In this document: in pieces, positions 45,472 through 54,029 of the stretch
Position numbering within the stretch: the stretch's first letter is position 1
Layout: each line of letters opens with the position of its first letter
Assembly (NCBI GenBank): GCA_018056765.1
Contig: JAGPFA010000005.1
Coordinates: 19,539-83,538, forward strand
Length of the DNA stretch: 64,000 nt
Source of the DNA: Syntrophaceae bacterium
GTDB lineage: Bacteria; Desulfobacterota; Syntrophia; Syntrophales; Smithellaceae
Direction of reading: 5' to 3'
The notes under the pieces: model-generated
The model's input: only the letters and a program-made list of their open reading frames with translations
Databases searched by the model: none
What the model was told of the DNA's origin: nothing
Translations under genes and position numbers: made by a program

Positions 45472-47931
45472 ATGAAACCTTCTGTTTTTCAATGGGGAAA
45501 CCACCTGTTTTATCGCGCAACAGGCGATAACGCGCCCGAGTTCCTGCGGCCGAACGATCGCCCAACGCCTGTCAAAGCCGGCTCCGCCAGGGATTTGCTG
45601 GCACGGGCGGACACAAGCCATTTGTGGGTCATAAAAAATGAGACGGCCATTGCCTGCGACCAGCAGGCCATAAATCGCCTGCTGAATATCGCCCGTGACA
45701 CAGGCGCGGGACTTGTCTATGCTGACTTCACTGAAGTCAGAGGCAGAGCCCTCCATCCCCATCCGCTAAACGACTATCAGGAAGGATCGCTCCGCGATGA
45801 TTTTGACTTCGGCCCCATGTTTGTCCTCTCCACCCGGGCAGCCGAAAACGCTATTAGTAAATACGGCCCACTGCCCAGGGATGCCGGGCTTGCCCTTTAT
45901 GACCTGCGGCTGAAAATCTCCACCGATACTCAGATTTTGCACATTCCGGAATTCCTCTACAGGGCATCTGCGGCGTACCCTGCGCCCGTCAAACAAACCA
46001 CGTCCAAAACCGAGGCACATTTTTCCTATACTGCCAGGGAAAACGCAGTGCGTCAGAAAAAATTTGAAAAAATCGCCGCCTCCCATCTGAAACGCATCGG
46101 CGCCTTCCTGCCGCCACGAACAAAAAAAGCCGGCAAAACGGCCGGGGCTCAATGGAAGGCCAGTGTCATCATTCCCGTCAGAAACAGAAAAAAAACCATT
46201 GCCGAGGCGCTGGCGAGCGCTCTTGCACAAAAGACAGACTTTCCGTTCAACATCATTGTCGTGGACAATCACTCTACGGACGGCACCACGGGCATCATAA
46301 AAAAAATCGCATCACGCCACCCCCATGTACATCACATCATCCCGCCGGTGCGTGGTCTGGGGATCGGAGGCTGCTGGAACGAAGCCATCTTCTCTCCGCA
46401 GTGCGGCCGCTACGCCGTGCAGCTCGACTCGGACGATCTTTACAGCTCACCCGAAACATTGCAAAAAATAGTGGACACACTAATCAGGGGATCTTATGCG
46501 ATGGTGGTCGGCTCCTACACACTGGTCGATGAGAAGTTGAACCCCATCGAACCGGGACTGATCGACCACCGTGAGTGGACTAAGGCCAACGGCCACAACA
46601 ACCTTTTGCGTGTAAACGGCATGGGTGCGCCGCGTGCCTTCGACACGGAAGTGCTCCGTAAAACCTGCTTTCCCGATGTGAGCTACGGGGAGGACTACGC
46701 GGTGGCCCTCAGCCTGACACGTGAATATAAAATCGGGCGCATCTTCGAGAGCCTCTATCTTTGCCGCCGCTGGTCCGATAACACAGACGCAGAGCTGTCC
46801 CTTGAGAAACAAAATCGTCACAACCATTACAAAGATCGTTTGCGCACATTGGAGATAAAGGCCAGACAGAAGCTCAACCGCGGCCACGATGTAGCGCGCC
46901 CGGATGACAGGGATGCCTCACAGGAACAAACCTCTGATGAAACGTCTGAAAGCATCTATGCGGTTTTTTCCGGCCGGGACAATGAGAAACTGGGCCCGCT
47001 GTGCAATGATTTTTTCAAATCGGAAAAAGAACACTGGCCCGAACTGGGCGCGGCCTGCCGTGTATTGGCAAAAACAAAAAGGCGAAAGCTCGAAAGCGCC
47101 GGATATGTGACCGCACTACAGTACAATCCAGCCCGGCAAAAAAGCGGGTCTGCGGCGGTCGATCCCGTCTCGATCAGCAGGCGGCCCTGTTTTTTGTGCC
47201 ACACCAACAGGCCGCCAAAGCAACGCGCCATCGCCTACCGCGACACTTATGAAATTTTGTGCAACCCCGCGCCGATCTTCGGCAACCATTTCACCGTCGT
47301 ATCTAACAGGCATACGCCGCAGGAAATTTCCTCCTCCGTCACAGGGCTACTGCAAATTGCACGCGATGCCTCACCTGAGTATCTGGTTTTTTACAACGGT
47401 CCTGCCTGCGGCGCTTCCGCCCCCGACCATCTGCATTTTCAAATGATCCCGGCAGGTGAACTTCCTTTTCTCGGCCAAGCGGGAGGCCTGCCCCTGCTCA
47501 AACAAACTAAAGGGGTGCGTATCGCCGGCGGTTTTGCCTTTGACCGTGCACTTGTCATAATCGAGTCCCGAACAAAGACCAGAATGCTCGAGCAGTTCAA
47601 CAACTTTCTGAAAGCCGCCCGCAAGACTGGGCGCAAAGACGTCGAACCGCCTGTGAACATAATTTGCTCTTACGGTGATAAAGGCTGGCGGCTGACCATC
47701 TTTTTGCGCGCCAAACACAGGCCGGATGCCTACTATGCTACCGGGCGAAAAAGGATTTTGGTATCGCCCGGTGCAATCGATATGGCCGGAACCCTTGTCG
47801 TGCCGCTGGAACATGATTTCCAGCGCCTGAACGCACAGACCATAAGTGCCATTTACCGCGAAGTGTCACTTGATGAAAAATCCATGAAAAGAATAGCCGG
47901 CCTTCTCCGGCAGGAGCTGGTTTTTGTGTAA
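45472..47931 (+). CDS. Double glycosyltransferase fused to a HIT-like (DUF4922-type) domain
   Basis: An 819-residue three-part protein. Residues 1 to about 200 look like a degenerate GT-A domain (GLVYADFTEVRG, then NDYQEGSLRDDFDFG, LHIPEFLYR). Residues about 225-450 are a family-2 glycosyltransferase (SVIIPVRNRKKTIAEAL, IIVVDNHSTDGT, metal motif LDSDD and GEDYAVAL). The rest, about 500-815, resembles HIT-superfamily nucleotidyl transferases (PCFLCHTNRP zinc-like, FGNHFTVVSNRHTPQ, and DHLHFQM as HIT-type histidine motif), matching what I know as DUF4922. No signal peptide or membrane segment is present. It likely makes and uses a nucleotide-linked sugar, perhaps linked with muropeptide recycling. 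Start is 11 bases after lptE. Confidence 0.8.
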   Translation: MKPSVFQWGNHLFYRATGDNAPEFLRPNDRPTPVKAGSARDLLARADTSHLWVIKNETAIACDQQAINRLLNIARDTGAGLVYADFTEVRGRALHPHPLNDYQEGSLRDDFDFGPMFVLSTRAAENAISKYGPLPRDAGLALYDLRLKISTDTQILHIPEFLYRASAAYPAPVKQTTSKTEAHFSYTARENAVRQKKFEKIAASHLKRIGAFLPPRTKKAGKTAGAQWKASVIIPVRNRKKTIAEALASALAQKTDFPFNIIVVDNHSTDGTTGIIKKIASRHPHVHHIIPPVRGLGIGGCWNEAIFSPQCGRYAVQLDSDDLYSSPETLQKIVDTLIRGSYAMVVGSYTLVDEKLNPIEPGLIDHREWTKANGHNNLLRVNGMGAPRAFDTEVLRKTCFPDVSYGEDYAVALSLTREYKIGRIFESLYLCRRWSDNTDAELSLEKQNRHNHYKDRLRTLEIKARQKLNRGHDVARPDDRDASQEQTSDETSESIYAVFSGRDNEKLGPLCNDFFKSEKEHWPELGAACRVLAKTKRRKLESAGYVTALQYNPARQKSGSAAVDPVSISRRPCFLCHTNRPPKQRAIAYRDTYEILCNPAPIFGNHFTVVSNRHTPQEISSSVTGLLQIARDASPEYLVFYNGPACGASAPDHLHFQMIPAGELPFLGQAGGLPLLKQTKGVRIAGGFAFDRALVIIESRTKTRMLEQFNNFLKAARKTGRKDVEPPVNIICSYGDKGWRLTIFLRAKHRPDAYYATGRKRILVSPGAIDMAGTLVVPLEHDFQRLNAQTISAIYREVSLDEKSMKRIAGLLRQELVFV

Positions 47932-47946
47932 AGGAGTATTGACGCC

Positions 47947-48501
47947 ATGAACGACCATGACCAGGTGATTATCGACAGCGATATGAGTTTTGCCCAGGCA
48001 ATTGAGGGCAGCACGGCGCCGCTGGAAATCATCGACACGCTGGTGTGCGTCGATGTCATTTATTATTCATTCGACAACAGACGTCACCAGGGACAGCTTG
48101 TCGTGGACGCGAGCCTCGAGGATGATGTCTGCGAGATATTCTCTCTTATTGAACAACTTCAGTTTCCCATCGGCAAAGTCATCCCCGTTTGTGCCTATCA
48201 GTGGGAAGATGGAGATTCGATGGCGGACAACAATTCACATTCCTTCAACTTCCGTGTCATTGCCGGCACCAGCAAGCTCTCACTCCATTCCTTCGGCCGC
48301 GCCCTGGACATCAACCCCGTGCAAAACCCGGTAATCTATCCCAACGGCATCATCGCACCAGCAGGCTCTTTGTACCGGCCGGGCGAAAGAGGCACACTCA
48401 CCGCCGGGCATCCGATAGTGCAAGAGTTTATCCGGCGCGGCTGGCACTGGGGGGGGAATTTCGAACAGCCCAAAGACTACCACCACTTTGAAAAACCGTG
48501 A
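47947..48501 (+). CDS. Leaderless M15-type D,D- or L,D-carboxypeptidase
   Basis: The 184-residue protein carries zinc-peptidase motifs of family M15: HSFGRALDINP (H114, D121) and the terminal KDYHHFE (with H180 as third ligand and E182). An HWGG stretch fits the GW-G-DxxH layout of the family. A ribosome site AAAGGAG precedes the ATG. No signal peptide is present, which is unusual for a wall peptidase and points to a cytoplasmic substrate such as imported muropeptides (compare LdcA). It lies 15 bases after the GT fusion gene. Confidence 0.85.
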   Translation: MNDHDQVIIDSDMSFAQAIEGSTAPLEIIDTLVCVDVIYYSFDNRRHQGQLVVDASLEDDVCEIFSLIEQLQFPIGKVIPVCAYQWEDGDSMADNNSHSFNFRVIAGTSKLSLHSFGRALDINPVQNPVIYPNGIIAPAGSLYRPGERGTLTAGHPIVQEFIRRGWHWGGNFEQPKDYHHFEKP

Positions 48502-48579
48502 CGCGACAGCCGTCATTTTTAGTGTGGGCTACAGATGATCCGGTCAATGGCGTGACTTTTCAGAAGCCCCAGGTGCTTT

Positions 48580-49764
48580 TTACCCGCGGAAAGATGCGTC
48601 CGGCCGGGAGAAAAAGGCGGGAATGCCCAGGCCTGCACCTATGCACCGCAGTGACACACGGGCGGCGTGCAGTGCCTCTTCAATGGCCTTATCCATATCA
48701 AGGTAGCGGTAGGATCCTAATCTGCCGACGAAGCTTACCCTGGTTTGCCCATTCGCCAGCGTCTCGTATTTTTTGCAAAGACTTTGCGCCTCATCGAGAT
48801 TTACCGGATAAAACTGCCTGTCACCGGGGCCGCATTCTCGCGGAAATTCATAGGTAATAATTGTTTTGGAGTTTTGGGGCTCCCAGGGCCAGAAATGCTT
48901 ATGTTCAAAAATACGCGTAAAAGGAACTGACTCGTCACAGTAATTTACTGTACCGCATTGCTGAAAAGTGCCGTCCATGGTTTCAAATTTAAAATCCAGT
49001 GTCCGGTACGGCAGACGGCCGAAACACCAGCCGAAATATTCATCGAGTGGCCCGGAGAAAAAAAGATGCTGCATCTCCGGAGTAAACATCTCATGCGAAA
49101 ATTCGCAATCAAGGCGGACCTCGATCTTTTCATGGTCCAGCATTTTTTCCACCATATCGGTATAACCGTTTACCGGCTGTCCCTGCTTTTCATGATGGAA
49201 CACGTCACGCTTATCATCAAAGTGTACGGGAATACGCTTAAAGAAAAAAGTGGGCAGCGTCGCCGGATCGCGCCCCCATTGTTTTTTTGTATAACCGCGG
49301 TAAAATCCACGATAGATTTCAGGCCCCACGGCAGCCAGCGCCGCTTCTTCAAAATTACGAGGTCGGCGCGTGGCGTAAGGACGGGCTTTCCCGGCCAACA
49401 GCTCCGCCGCCCGTGCCTCATCCAGCTGTTTGCCGAAAAACATTTTCAGCGCGGTCAGGTTGACGGGGAACGGATACAGCACATTATTGACCCAGGCCTG
49501 CTTTCTGTGGACATACGGCCTTATTTCGGCAAAACGGGATACGAAATCCCACACCTCATTGTTATCCGAATGCAACGTGTGTGGACCGTAGCAGTGCATC
49601 AATATTCCTGTCGCCAGGTCGCGCATTGTGTGGCAGTTACCCGCAACGTGGTCTGATTTTTCAATGACTACACAGCGGTAGCCGCCGTCAGCCAGGCTTC
49701 TGGCAATCACAGCTCCGGTAAGGCCCGCCCCGACAACCATGAATATGGAGTTTTTTTCTTTCAT
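48580..49764 (-). CDS. glf: UDP-galactopyranose mutase
   Basis: FAD enzyme converting UDP-galactopyranose to UDP-galactofuranose, the donor for galactofuranose in surface polysaccharides. FAD motif VVGAGLTGAVIARSLADGG begins at about residue 9, HVAGNCHT follows, and the active-site region YTKKQWGRDP and SFVGRLGSYRYLDMDKAI are conserved. At 394 residues the length is normal. The ATG follows AAAGGAAGTG. It is alone on its strand, convergent with the recycling cluster; no galactofuranosyltransferase was seen beside it. Confidence 0.94.
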   Translation of the reverse strand: MKEKNSIFMVVGAGLTGAVIARSLADGGYRCVVIEKSDHVAGNCHTMRDLATGILMHCYGPHTLHSDNNEVWDFVSRFAEIRPYVHRKQAWVNNVLYPFPVNLTALKMFFGKQLDEARAAELLAGKARPYATRRPRNFEEAALAAVGPEIYRGFYRGYTKKQWGRDPATLPTFFFKRIPVHFDDKRDVFHHEKQGQPVNGYTDMVEKMLDHEKIEVRLDCEFSHEMFTPEMQHLFFSGPLDEYFGWCFGRLPYRTLDFKFETMDGTFQQCGTVNYCDESVPFTRIFEHKHFWPWEPQNSKTIITYEFPRECGPGDRQFYPVNLDEAQSLCKKYETLANGQTRVSFVGRLGSYRYLDMDKAIEEALHAARVSLRCIGAGLGIPAFFSRPDASFRG

Positions 49765-49986
49765 ATCACTTCCTTTTGCTGCTAATGCATACAATATTCA
49801 GCAAGATGTCCGGAACAATTCTTTTTTACTCGTCTTCTCGATCCGGCACACGTGATCATCAGATTATATGCCTCATAATCAGCCGGCCGAAACCCGGCTC
49901 ATGCCGTGGGCGACCGGTCTTGATATTGCCGGATGCCGGCCAAAGCCTGCATGAAAAATGTAAATACAATTATGAGACCGTTAATA

Positions 49987-50751
49987 TCATACGGGCTTTT
50001 TACCCACGGAGGCCAGATAAACGGTAAACTCGTCAACCGAGTCAACCTGCAAAAGCCGGTCAAGCGCCTCCTGGTCATAGGCCGCCATTGCACAGGCGCC
50101 GGCCCCGATGGCCTCGCAGGCGAGATAGAGGTTTTGGCAGACATGCCCCGCGTCAATGGCAATCACCTTGTGCGCGGCGATGCCGTAGCGCCACTCCATC
50201 CGATAGGGAACAGCCGCCCAGATAAAAGTTACCGCCGCCTGCGCGGGATAGTTCTGGCCGAAAACGGCGCGAACCATTTTCCCGGCCAGGTTCTCCGGCG
50301 CGTGTTCAAAAACCAACTGATGCTCCAGCGGCAAATAGCGGTAAATACCCTGGTCAATGCCTTCCACATTCAAAATACACAGATAAGTTTCCAGAGCATG
50401 ACGGCAGCCGGCGGAAGGAACTGTCCGCAGAGCATGCCCTCTGTCCAGAACCTCCCTTACTCCCTGTGTCGCCCACAGCAGAAAAGACAATTCTTCCACT
50501 GTCAACGGCCGCGCGCTGTAGGATCTTCTGCTTTCACGATTGCCGATGGCTGCCTTGAGCTCGAGTGGGCCGATCCCGCCGCACCGGTCGTGAGGAATCA
50601 AACCCACACGCCGTGCAGCCTCCGCGGCTGGCTTTTCCACCGGCGGCGGAGGAAGGCCTCTGTTTTGATCGACTTGTGAGAAATCAATTGTCTTGCGGAC
50701 AGTGTCTTTAAGAAATTGTCTGTATATTGCAATGAGGTCTTTGTCTTTCAT
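49987..50751 (-). CDS. SagB/ThcOx-type nitroreductase-fold oxidase
   Basis: FMN-dependent oxidoreductase of the nitroreductase fold, 254 residues. Family text: RESRRSYSARPLTVEELSFLLWATQG (about 72-97), RTVPSAGCRHALETYL, and GHVCQNLYLACEAIGAGACAMAAYD. SagB-type enzymes oxidise azolines in peptide natural products, but most stand-alone copies, as here, lie without a precursor or cyclodehydratase and their role is unknown. A good GGAGGCA ribosome site precedes the ATG. The upstream gap to the flavoprotein gene is 162 bases. Confidence 0.88.
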   Translation of the reverse strand: MKDKDLIAIYRQFLKDTVRKTIDFSQVDQNRGLPPPPVEKPAAEAARRVGLIPHDRCGGIGPLELKAAIGNRESRRSYSARPLTVEELSFLLWATQGVREVLDRGHALRTVPSAGCRHALETYLCILNVEGIDQGIYRYLPLEHQLVFEHAPENLAGKMVRAVFGQNYPAQAAVTFIWAAVPYRMEWRYGIAAHKVIAIDAGHVCQNLYLACEAIGAGACAMAAYDQEALDRLLQVDSVDEFTVYLASVGKKPV

Positions 50752-50913
50752 GTACTTTGCCTCCTTCCCCGGCCGGCATTTCCAGCAAAATCATCAGTCA
50801 TGGCGGCTGCTGAGCGCCTGGAAAAGGTTGAAGGCAAAAGAGAAGAAAGCCGGCTGCGCCGGTCCTTCAGCCAGTCCAATCTTCCGCCCTTTTACTCATC
50901 GTCCATATCTTTC

Positions 50914-51558
50914 TTATTTACGCGCCATCCGGCCAGCCACGTCCACCGCCCGCCTCATAAGCAGTCTCGCCGATTGCAGACCAGCCTCGTCGTTTTCGAT
51001 ACCCAGCCTCACCCGCCGGTCAAACGCGCCTGACCCGTCCGTGCTGGCCAGTGCCGAAGCCCCCAGCGGACTCACGCCCTTATGGACGCTTACCGGAATC
51101 ATCTCAAGCGTAAGAAAAGTGGTGATATTGTTTAGATGCGTCAGCTCAACCCCTCCGTGCCTAAGCCATGAAACAGCCATGCTCACGCCGATTTTATTGC
51201 GGAGCCGGCCGGCTGTAAGGTTGCCGAAAACAAAAACGCGCAGCCGGTCCACAAGTGCCGCCATTCGCGCTGAGGCTCGCATAAAGTAAACGGGGGTGGC
51301 CAGCACGATGATATCCGCCTGTTCGGCCTTTTCAAAAACCGACTGCGCATCATCTTTTATGCTGCAGTATTTTCTCTGAGTTTGTTTGGTCAGGCAGAAA
51401 TTACAATGAAGGCAATCCTTAATTTTCAGACCGGACAGATGGATGATTTCCCTGTTAATGTCGCGGCCGGGTAATCCTTCCACGGCACGGGTCAAAAATG
51501 TTTCGACGTTTCCTTGTTTCACGGGACTGCCGGAAATACCCAAAATATTACAGGCCAT
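50914..51558 (-). CDS. NAD(P)H-dependent FMN reductase-like flavoprotein
   Basis: Flavodoxin-fold protein of 214 residues starting with ILGISGSPVKQGNVE, the FMN-phosphate loop. It has a cysteine-rich stretch CLHCNFCLTKQTQRKYC (about 50-66) that could hold a metal or iron-sulfur cluster, as in iron-sulfur flavoproteins of anaerobes. ATPVYFMRASARMAALVDRL is typical for the family. The ATG was chosen because GGAG stands six bases upstream; a GTG four codons further is possible. It probably precedes the SagB-type oxidase as a small redox unit. Confidence 0.86.
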   Translation of the reverse strand: MACNILGISGSPVKQGNVETFLTRAVEGLPGRDINREIIHLSGLKIKDCLHCNFCLTKQTQRKYCSIKDDAQSVFEKAEQADIIVLATPVYFMRASARMAALVDRLRVFVFGNLTAGRLRNKIGVSMAVSWLRHGGVELTHLNNITTFLTLEMIPVSVHKGVSPLGASALASTDGSGAFDRRVRLGIENDEAGLQSARLLMRRAVDVAGRMARK

Positions 51559-51769
51559 GTTTTTCTCCACATTCTATATAAGCTGCCTCAAAAACGATTC
51601 TCGATGGTTGGACCGGCAAAGGAAACGCCGTTTTCACCGGCACTTGCCGGCCGGTAAGCACCGACCAGGACAATGATTTTCAGTTGACACTTACGTCTGT
51701 TGTTTTTATACTCCAAACACCGGGCGAAATTCAAGCCTCACGCCTCCCGGCGTCAAGGACAGTTCTCGA

Positions 51770-53470
51770 ATGAAATTTTTGGCATCCATTATCGCGTCGT
51801 TATCGGCCAGCAGGATCGTTCAGGCCAATATCCGTCTGCTCGTGAAGTATCTCGTCGCGATACTTTTGCTCATCACTCTCTACAGTATTGTATTCCACTA
51901 CCTGATGGTCATGGAGGGGCAGAAACATTCCTGGATAACCGGTTTTTACTGGACAATGGTGGTCATGTCCACACTGGGCTTCGGTGATATTACCTTTGCC
52001 AGCGACATCGGCCGCATTTTTTCCGTTTTTGTGCTTTTGTCCGGTGTAATTCTTCTTTTGATCCTCCTGCCTTTCATTTTCATCAAATTTTTCTTCGGCC
52101 CCTGGATGGAGGCGCAATCCCGCAGCCGCGCGCCGCGTGAACTGCCGGAAGACACAAAAAATCATGTGATTATCACTCACTATGATCCGGTCACTGCCGC
52201 ACTTATCGACAAGCTGGTCAATTACAAAAAAGACTATGTCGTAGTGCTCGATGAGTTGCCGCGGGCGCTGGAGCTTTACGATAAAAACATCCGCGTCGCT
52301 CTGGGCAATATCGATGATCCCAGAACATACCACAAGCTGCGCGCCGGCCGTGCCGCACTGGTCGTGGCCACCAACAACGACCAGATGAACACAAATATCA
52401 CACTCACCTTGCGTGAAGATCATGAGCATCTGCCGATCATCACCACAGCGGAATCACCACATTCGGTGGAAATTCTCAAACTGGCGGGCAGCTCGCGCGT
52501 CTTGCAGCTTCACGAGGTGCTGGGGCGGTCGCTTGCGGCCTGGACAATCGCCGGAGACTGCAAAGCTAATATCATCGGTCGCTATGAGGATCTGGTTCTG
52601 GCGCAGGCTCCGGCCATCGGCACACCGCTGGTCGGCCAGACGCTGGCGCAAAGCGGCATCCGGGAAACTTTCGGCCTGGCCGTGGTCGGCATCTGGGAAA
52701 GGGGAAAGTTTATCCTCCCGGGACCGGACACACTCATTGGACGCACCAGCGTGCTGGTCCTTGCCGGCGCCGAGGAGGCGCTCAACCGCTACGACGAGGT
52801 TTACTCCTTTTATCAGATATGTAAAGTGGCGGGCGACCCGATCATCATCGTCGGCGGCGGACGCGTCGGTAACGCGGTAGCCTCCCGTTTCAAGCAGTCG
52901 GACATCCCCTATCTGATTATCGAACGCTCCAAGAGGCGCGGTGAAGAAGACACACATATAGTACACGGTGACGCGGCGGATATACACACGCTGGAAAAGG
53001 CCTGGTTTGAAAAAGCTCCCGCCGCCCTGCTCACCTCACATGACGATGCCACCAACATCTACCTCACCAAGTACCTGCGCAGCCTGAGGCCGGATATGCA
53101 GATCTTGAGCCGCTCCAGCGAGGACCGCAATGTCTCTACACTGCACCGCGCAGGCGCGGATTTTGTCATGTCCTACGCCTCGCTGGGAGCAGAGGCCATT
53201 TTCAATTTCCTCATGAACGAAGAAACGCTCCTTCTCGCAGAGGGACTTAATTTCTTCCACCTGCCGTCACCCAGAGCCCTGATCGGTCAGACACTGGCCC
53301 GGTCCGGCATCCGGGAAAAAACAGGCTGTACGCTGATCGCCATACGCCGCGGGGACGAAACTTTCATCAACCCGGAACCGGCGATAACCATTGAAAAAGA
53401 CGACGAGTTGATTCTCATCGGCACCTACGAAGGGGAAAGATCTTTTCTGGGAGAATTTTCATTGACATGA
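51770..53470 (+). CDS. Potassium channel with two TrkA (RCK) modules
   Basis: 566 residues. Two membrane segments (about 23-46 and 82-107) flank a pore loop with filter STLGFGDI (about 67-74), a variant of TVGYGD. Two cytoplasmic TrkA_N/TrkA_C units follow (NHVIITHYDPVTAALIDKL at about 130; IIIVGGGRVGNAVASRFKQ at about 360), the second with an intact Rossmann glycine motif. It resembles MthK/GsuK-type channels with duplicated RCK domains gated by nucleotide or calcium. Monocistronic. Ion preference is inferred from the filter. Confidence 0.9.
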   Translation: MKFLASIIASLSASRIVQANIRLLVKYLVAILLLITLYSIVFHYLMVMEGQKHSWITGFYWTMVVMSTLGFGDITFASDIGRIFSVFVLLSGVILLLILLPFIFIKFFFGPWMEAQSRSRAPRELPEDTKNHVIITHYDPVTAALIDKLVNYKKDYVVVLDELPRALELYDKNIRVALGNIDDPRTYHKLRAGRAALVVATNNDQMNTNITLTLREDHEHLPIITTAESPHSVEILKLAGSSRVLQLHEVLGRSLAAWTIAGDCKANIIGRYEDLVLAQAPAIGTPLVGQTLAQSGIRETFGLAVVGIWERGKFILPGPDTLIGRTSVLVLAGAEEALNRYDEVYSFYQICKVAGDPIIIVGGGRVGNAVASRFKQSDIPYLIIERSKRRGEEDTHIVHGDAADIHTLEKAWFEKAPAALLTSHDDATNIYLTKYLRSLRPDMQILSRSSEDRNVSTLHRAGADFVMSYASLGAEAIFNFLMNEETLLLAEGLNFFHLPSPRALIGQTLARSGIREKTGCTLIAIRRGDETFINPEPAITIEKDDELILIGTYEGERSFLGEFSLT

Positions 53471-53552
53471 CATGCTGTTGCTTTTAGAATTACCTGCAAT
53501 TCCAAACGAGAGGCGCAGATCCTGTTATCCTGATACGCGATGGTGAAAAATC

Positions 53553-54029
53553 ATGATTCTTGAGCGTCCCCGTAAACCTTCCGCATTCAAATTTGTTATT
53601 CCCGGCATAATAATCGGTATTATCGTCACAGCCGCCGTCGTCGGGGCATATCATTACTCCGGTGATGCGCGGTTTTGCAGTTCCTGCCACAGCATGAAGT
53701 TCGTGCACGGAAAATGGGGGAAATCCAACCACCACCAGTTTACCTGCACTGAGTGCCATCTGCCGGACACGCACCTGCCGGGAAAAATCGTCTACAAGAT
53801 CCGCGCCGGTCTCAATGACCTGTTTCATGAGACGCTGCGGGATTATCCGCCCGGCATCTGCTTAAGCGGCGAGGCACGCGCCATCGCCGGCGGCAATTGC
53901 GCGCGCTGCCATACTTCAACCATTTCAGAAACAAAGATGACATCTAAAAAAACCGACTGCCTTGCCTGCCATCGCTACCTGGTACACGGCAGAGGCCTGG
54001 ACAATGGAGGTATCAAAGTTGAAAAGTAG
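53553..54029 (+). CDS. nrfH: Cytochrome c quinol dehydrogenase NrfH
   Basis: NapC/NirT-family membrane cytochrome that passes electrons from menaquinol to NrfA. It has 158 residues, one N-terminal membrane segment (about 15-33, VIPGIIIGIIVTAAVVGAY) and four haem motifs: CSSCH (42-46, followed by SM as in NrfH haem 1), CTECH (65-69), CARCH (116-120) and CLACH (136-140). Its end overlaps the nrfA start by 26 bases, so translation is coupled. Confidence 0.95.
   Translation: MILERPRKPSAFKFVIPGIIIGIIVTAAVVGAYHYSGDARFCSSCHSMKFVHGKWGKSNHHQFTCTECHLPDTHLPGKIVYKIRAGLNDLFHETLRDYPPGICLSGEARAIAGGNCARCHTSTISETKMTSKKTDCLACHRYLVHGRGLDNGGIKVEK

Noticed and set aside
49987..51558. Thiazole/oxazole peptide cluster suggested by the SagB-type oxidase
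   Set aside because: No YcaO cyclodehydratase, precursor peptide or transporter is nearby; a stand-alone oxidase is the simpler reading.
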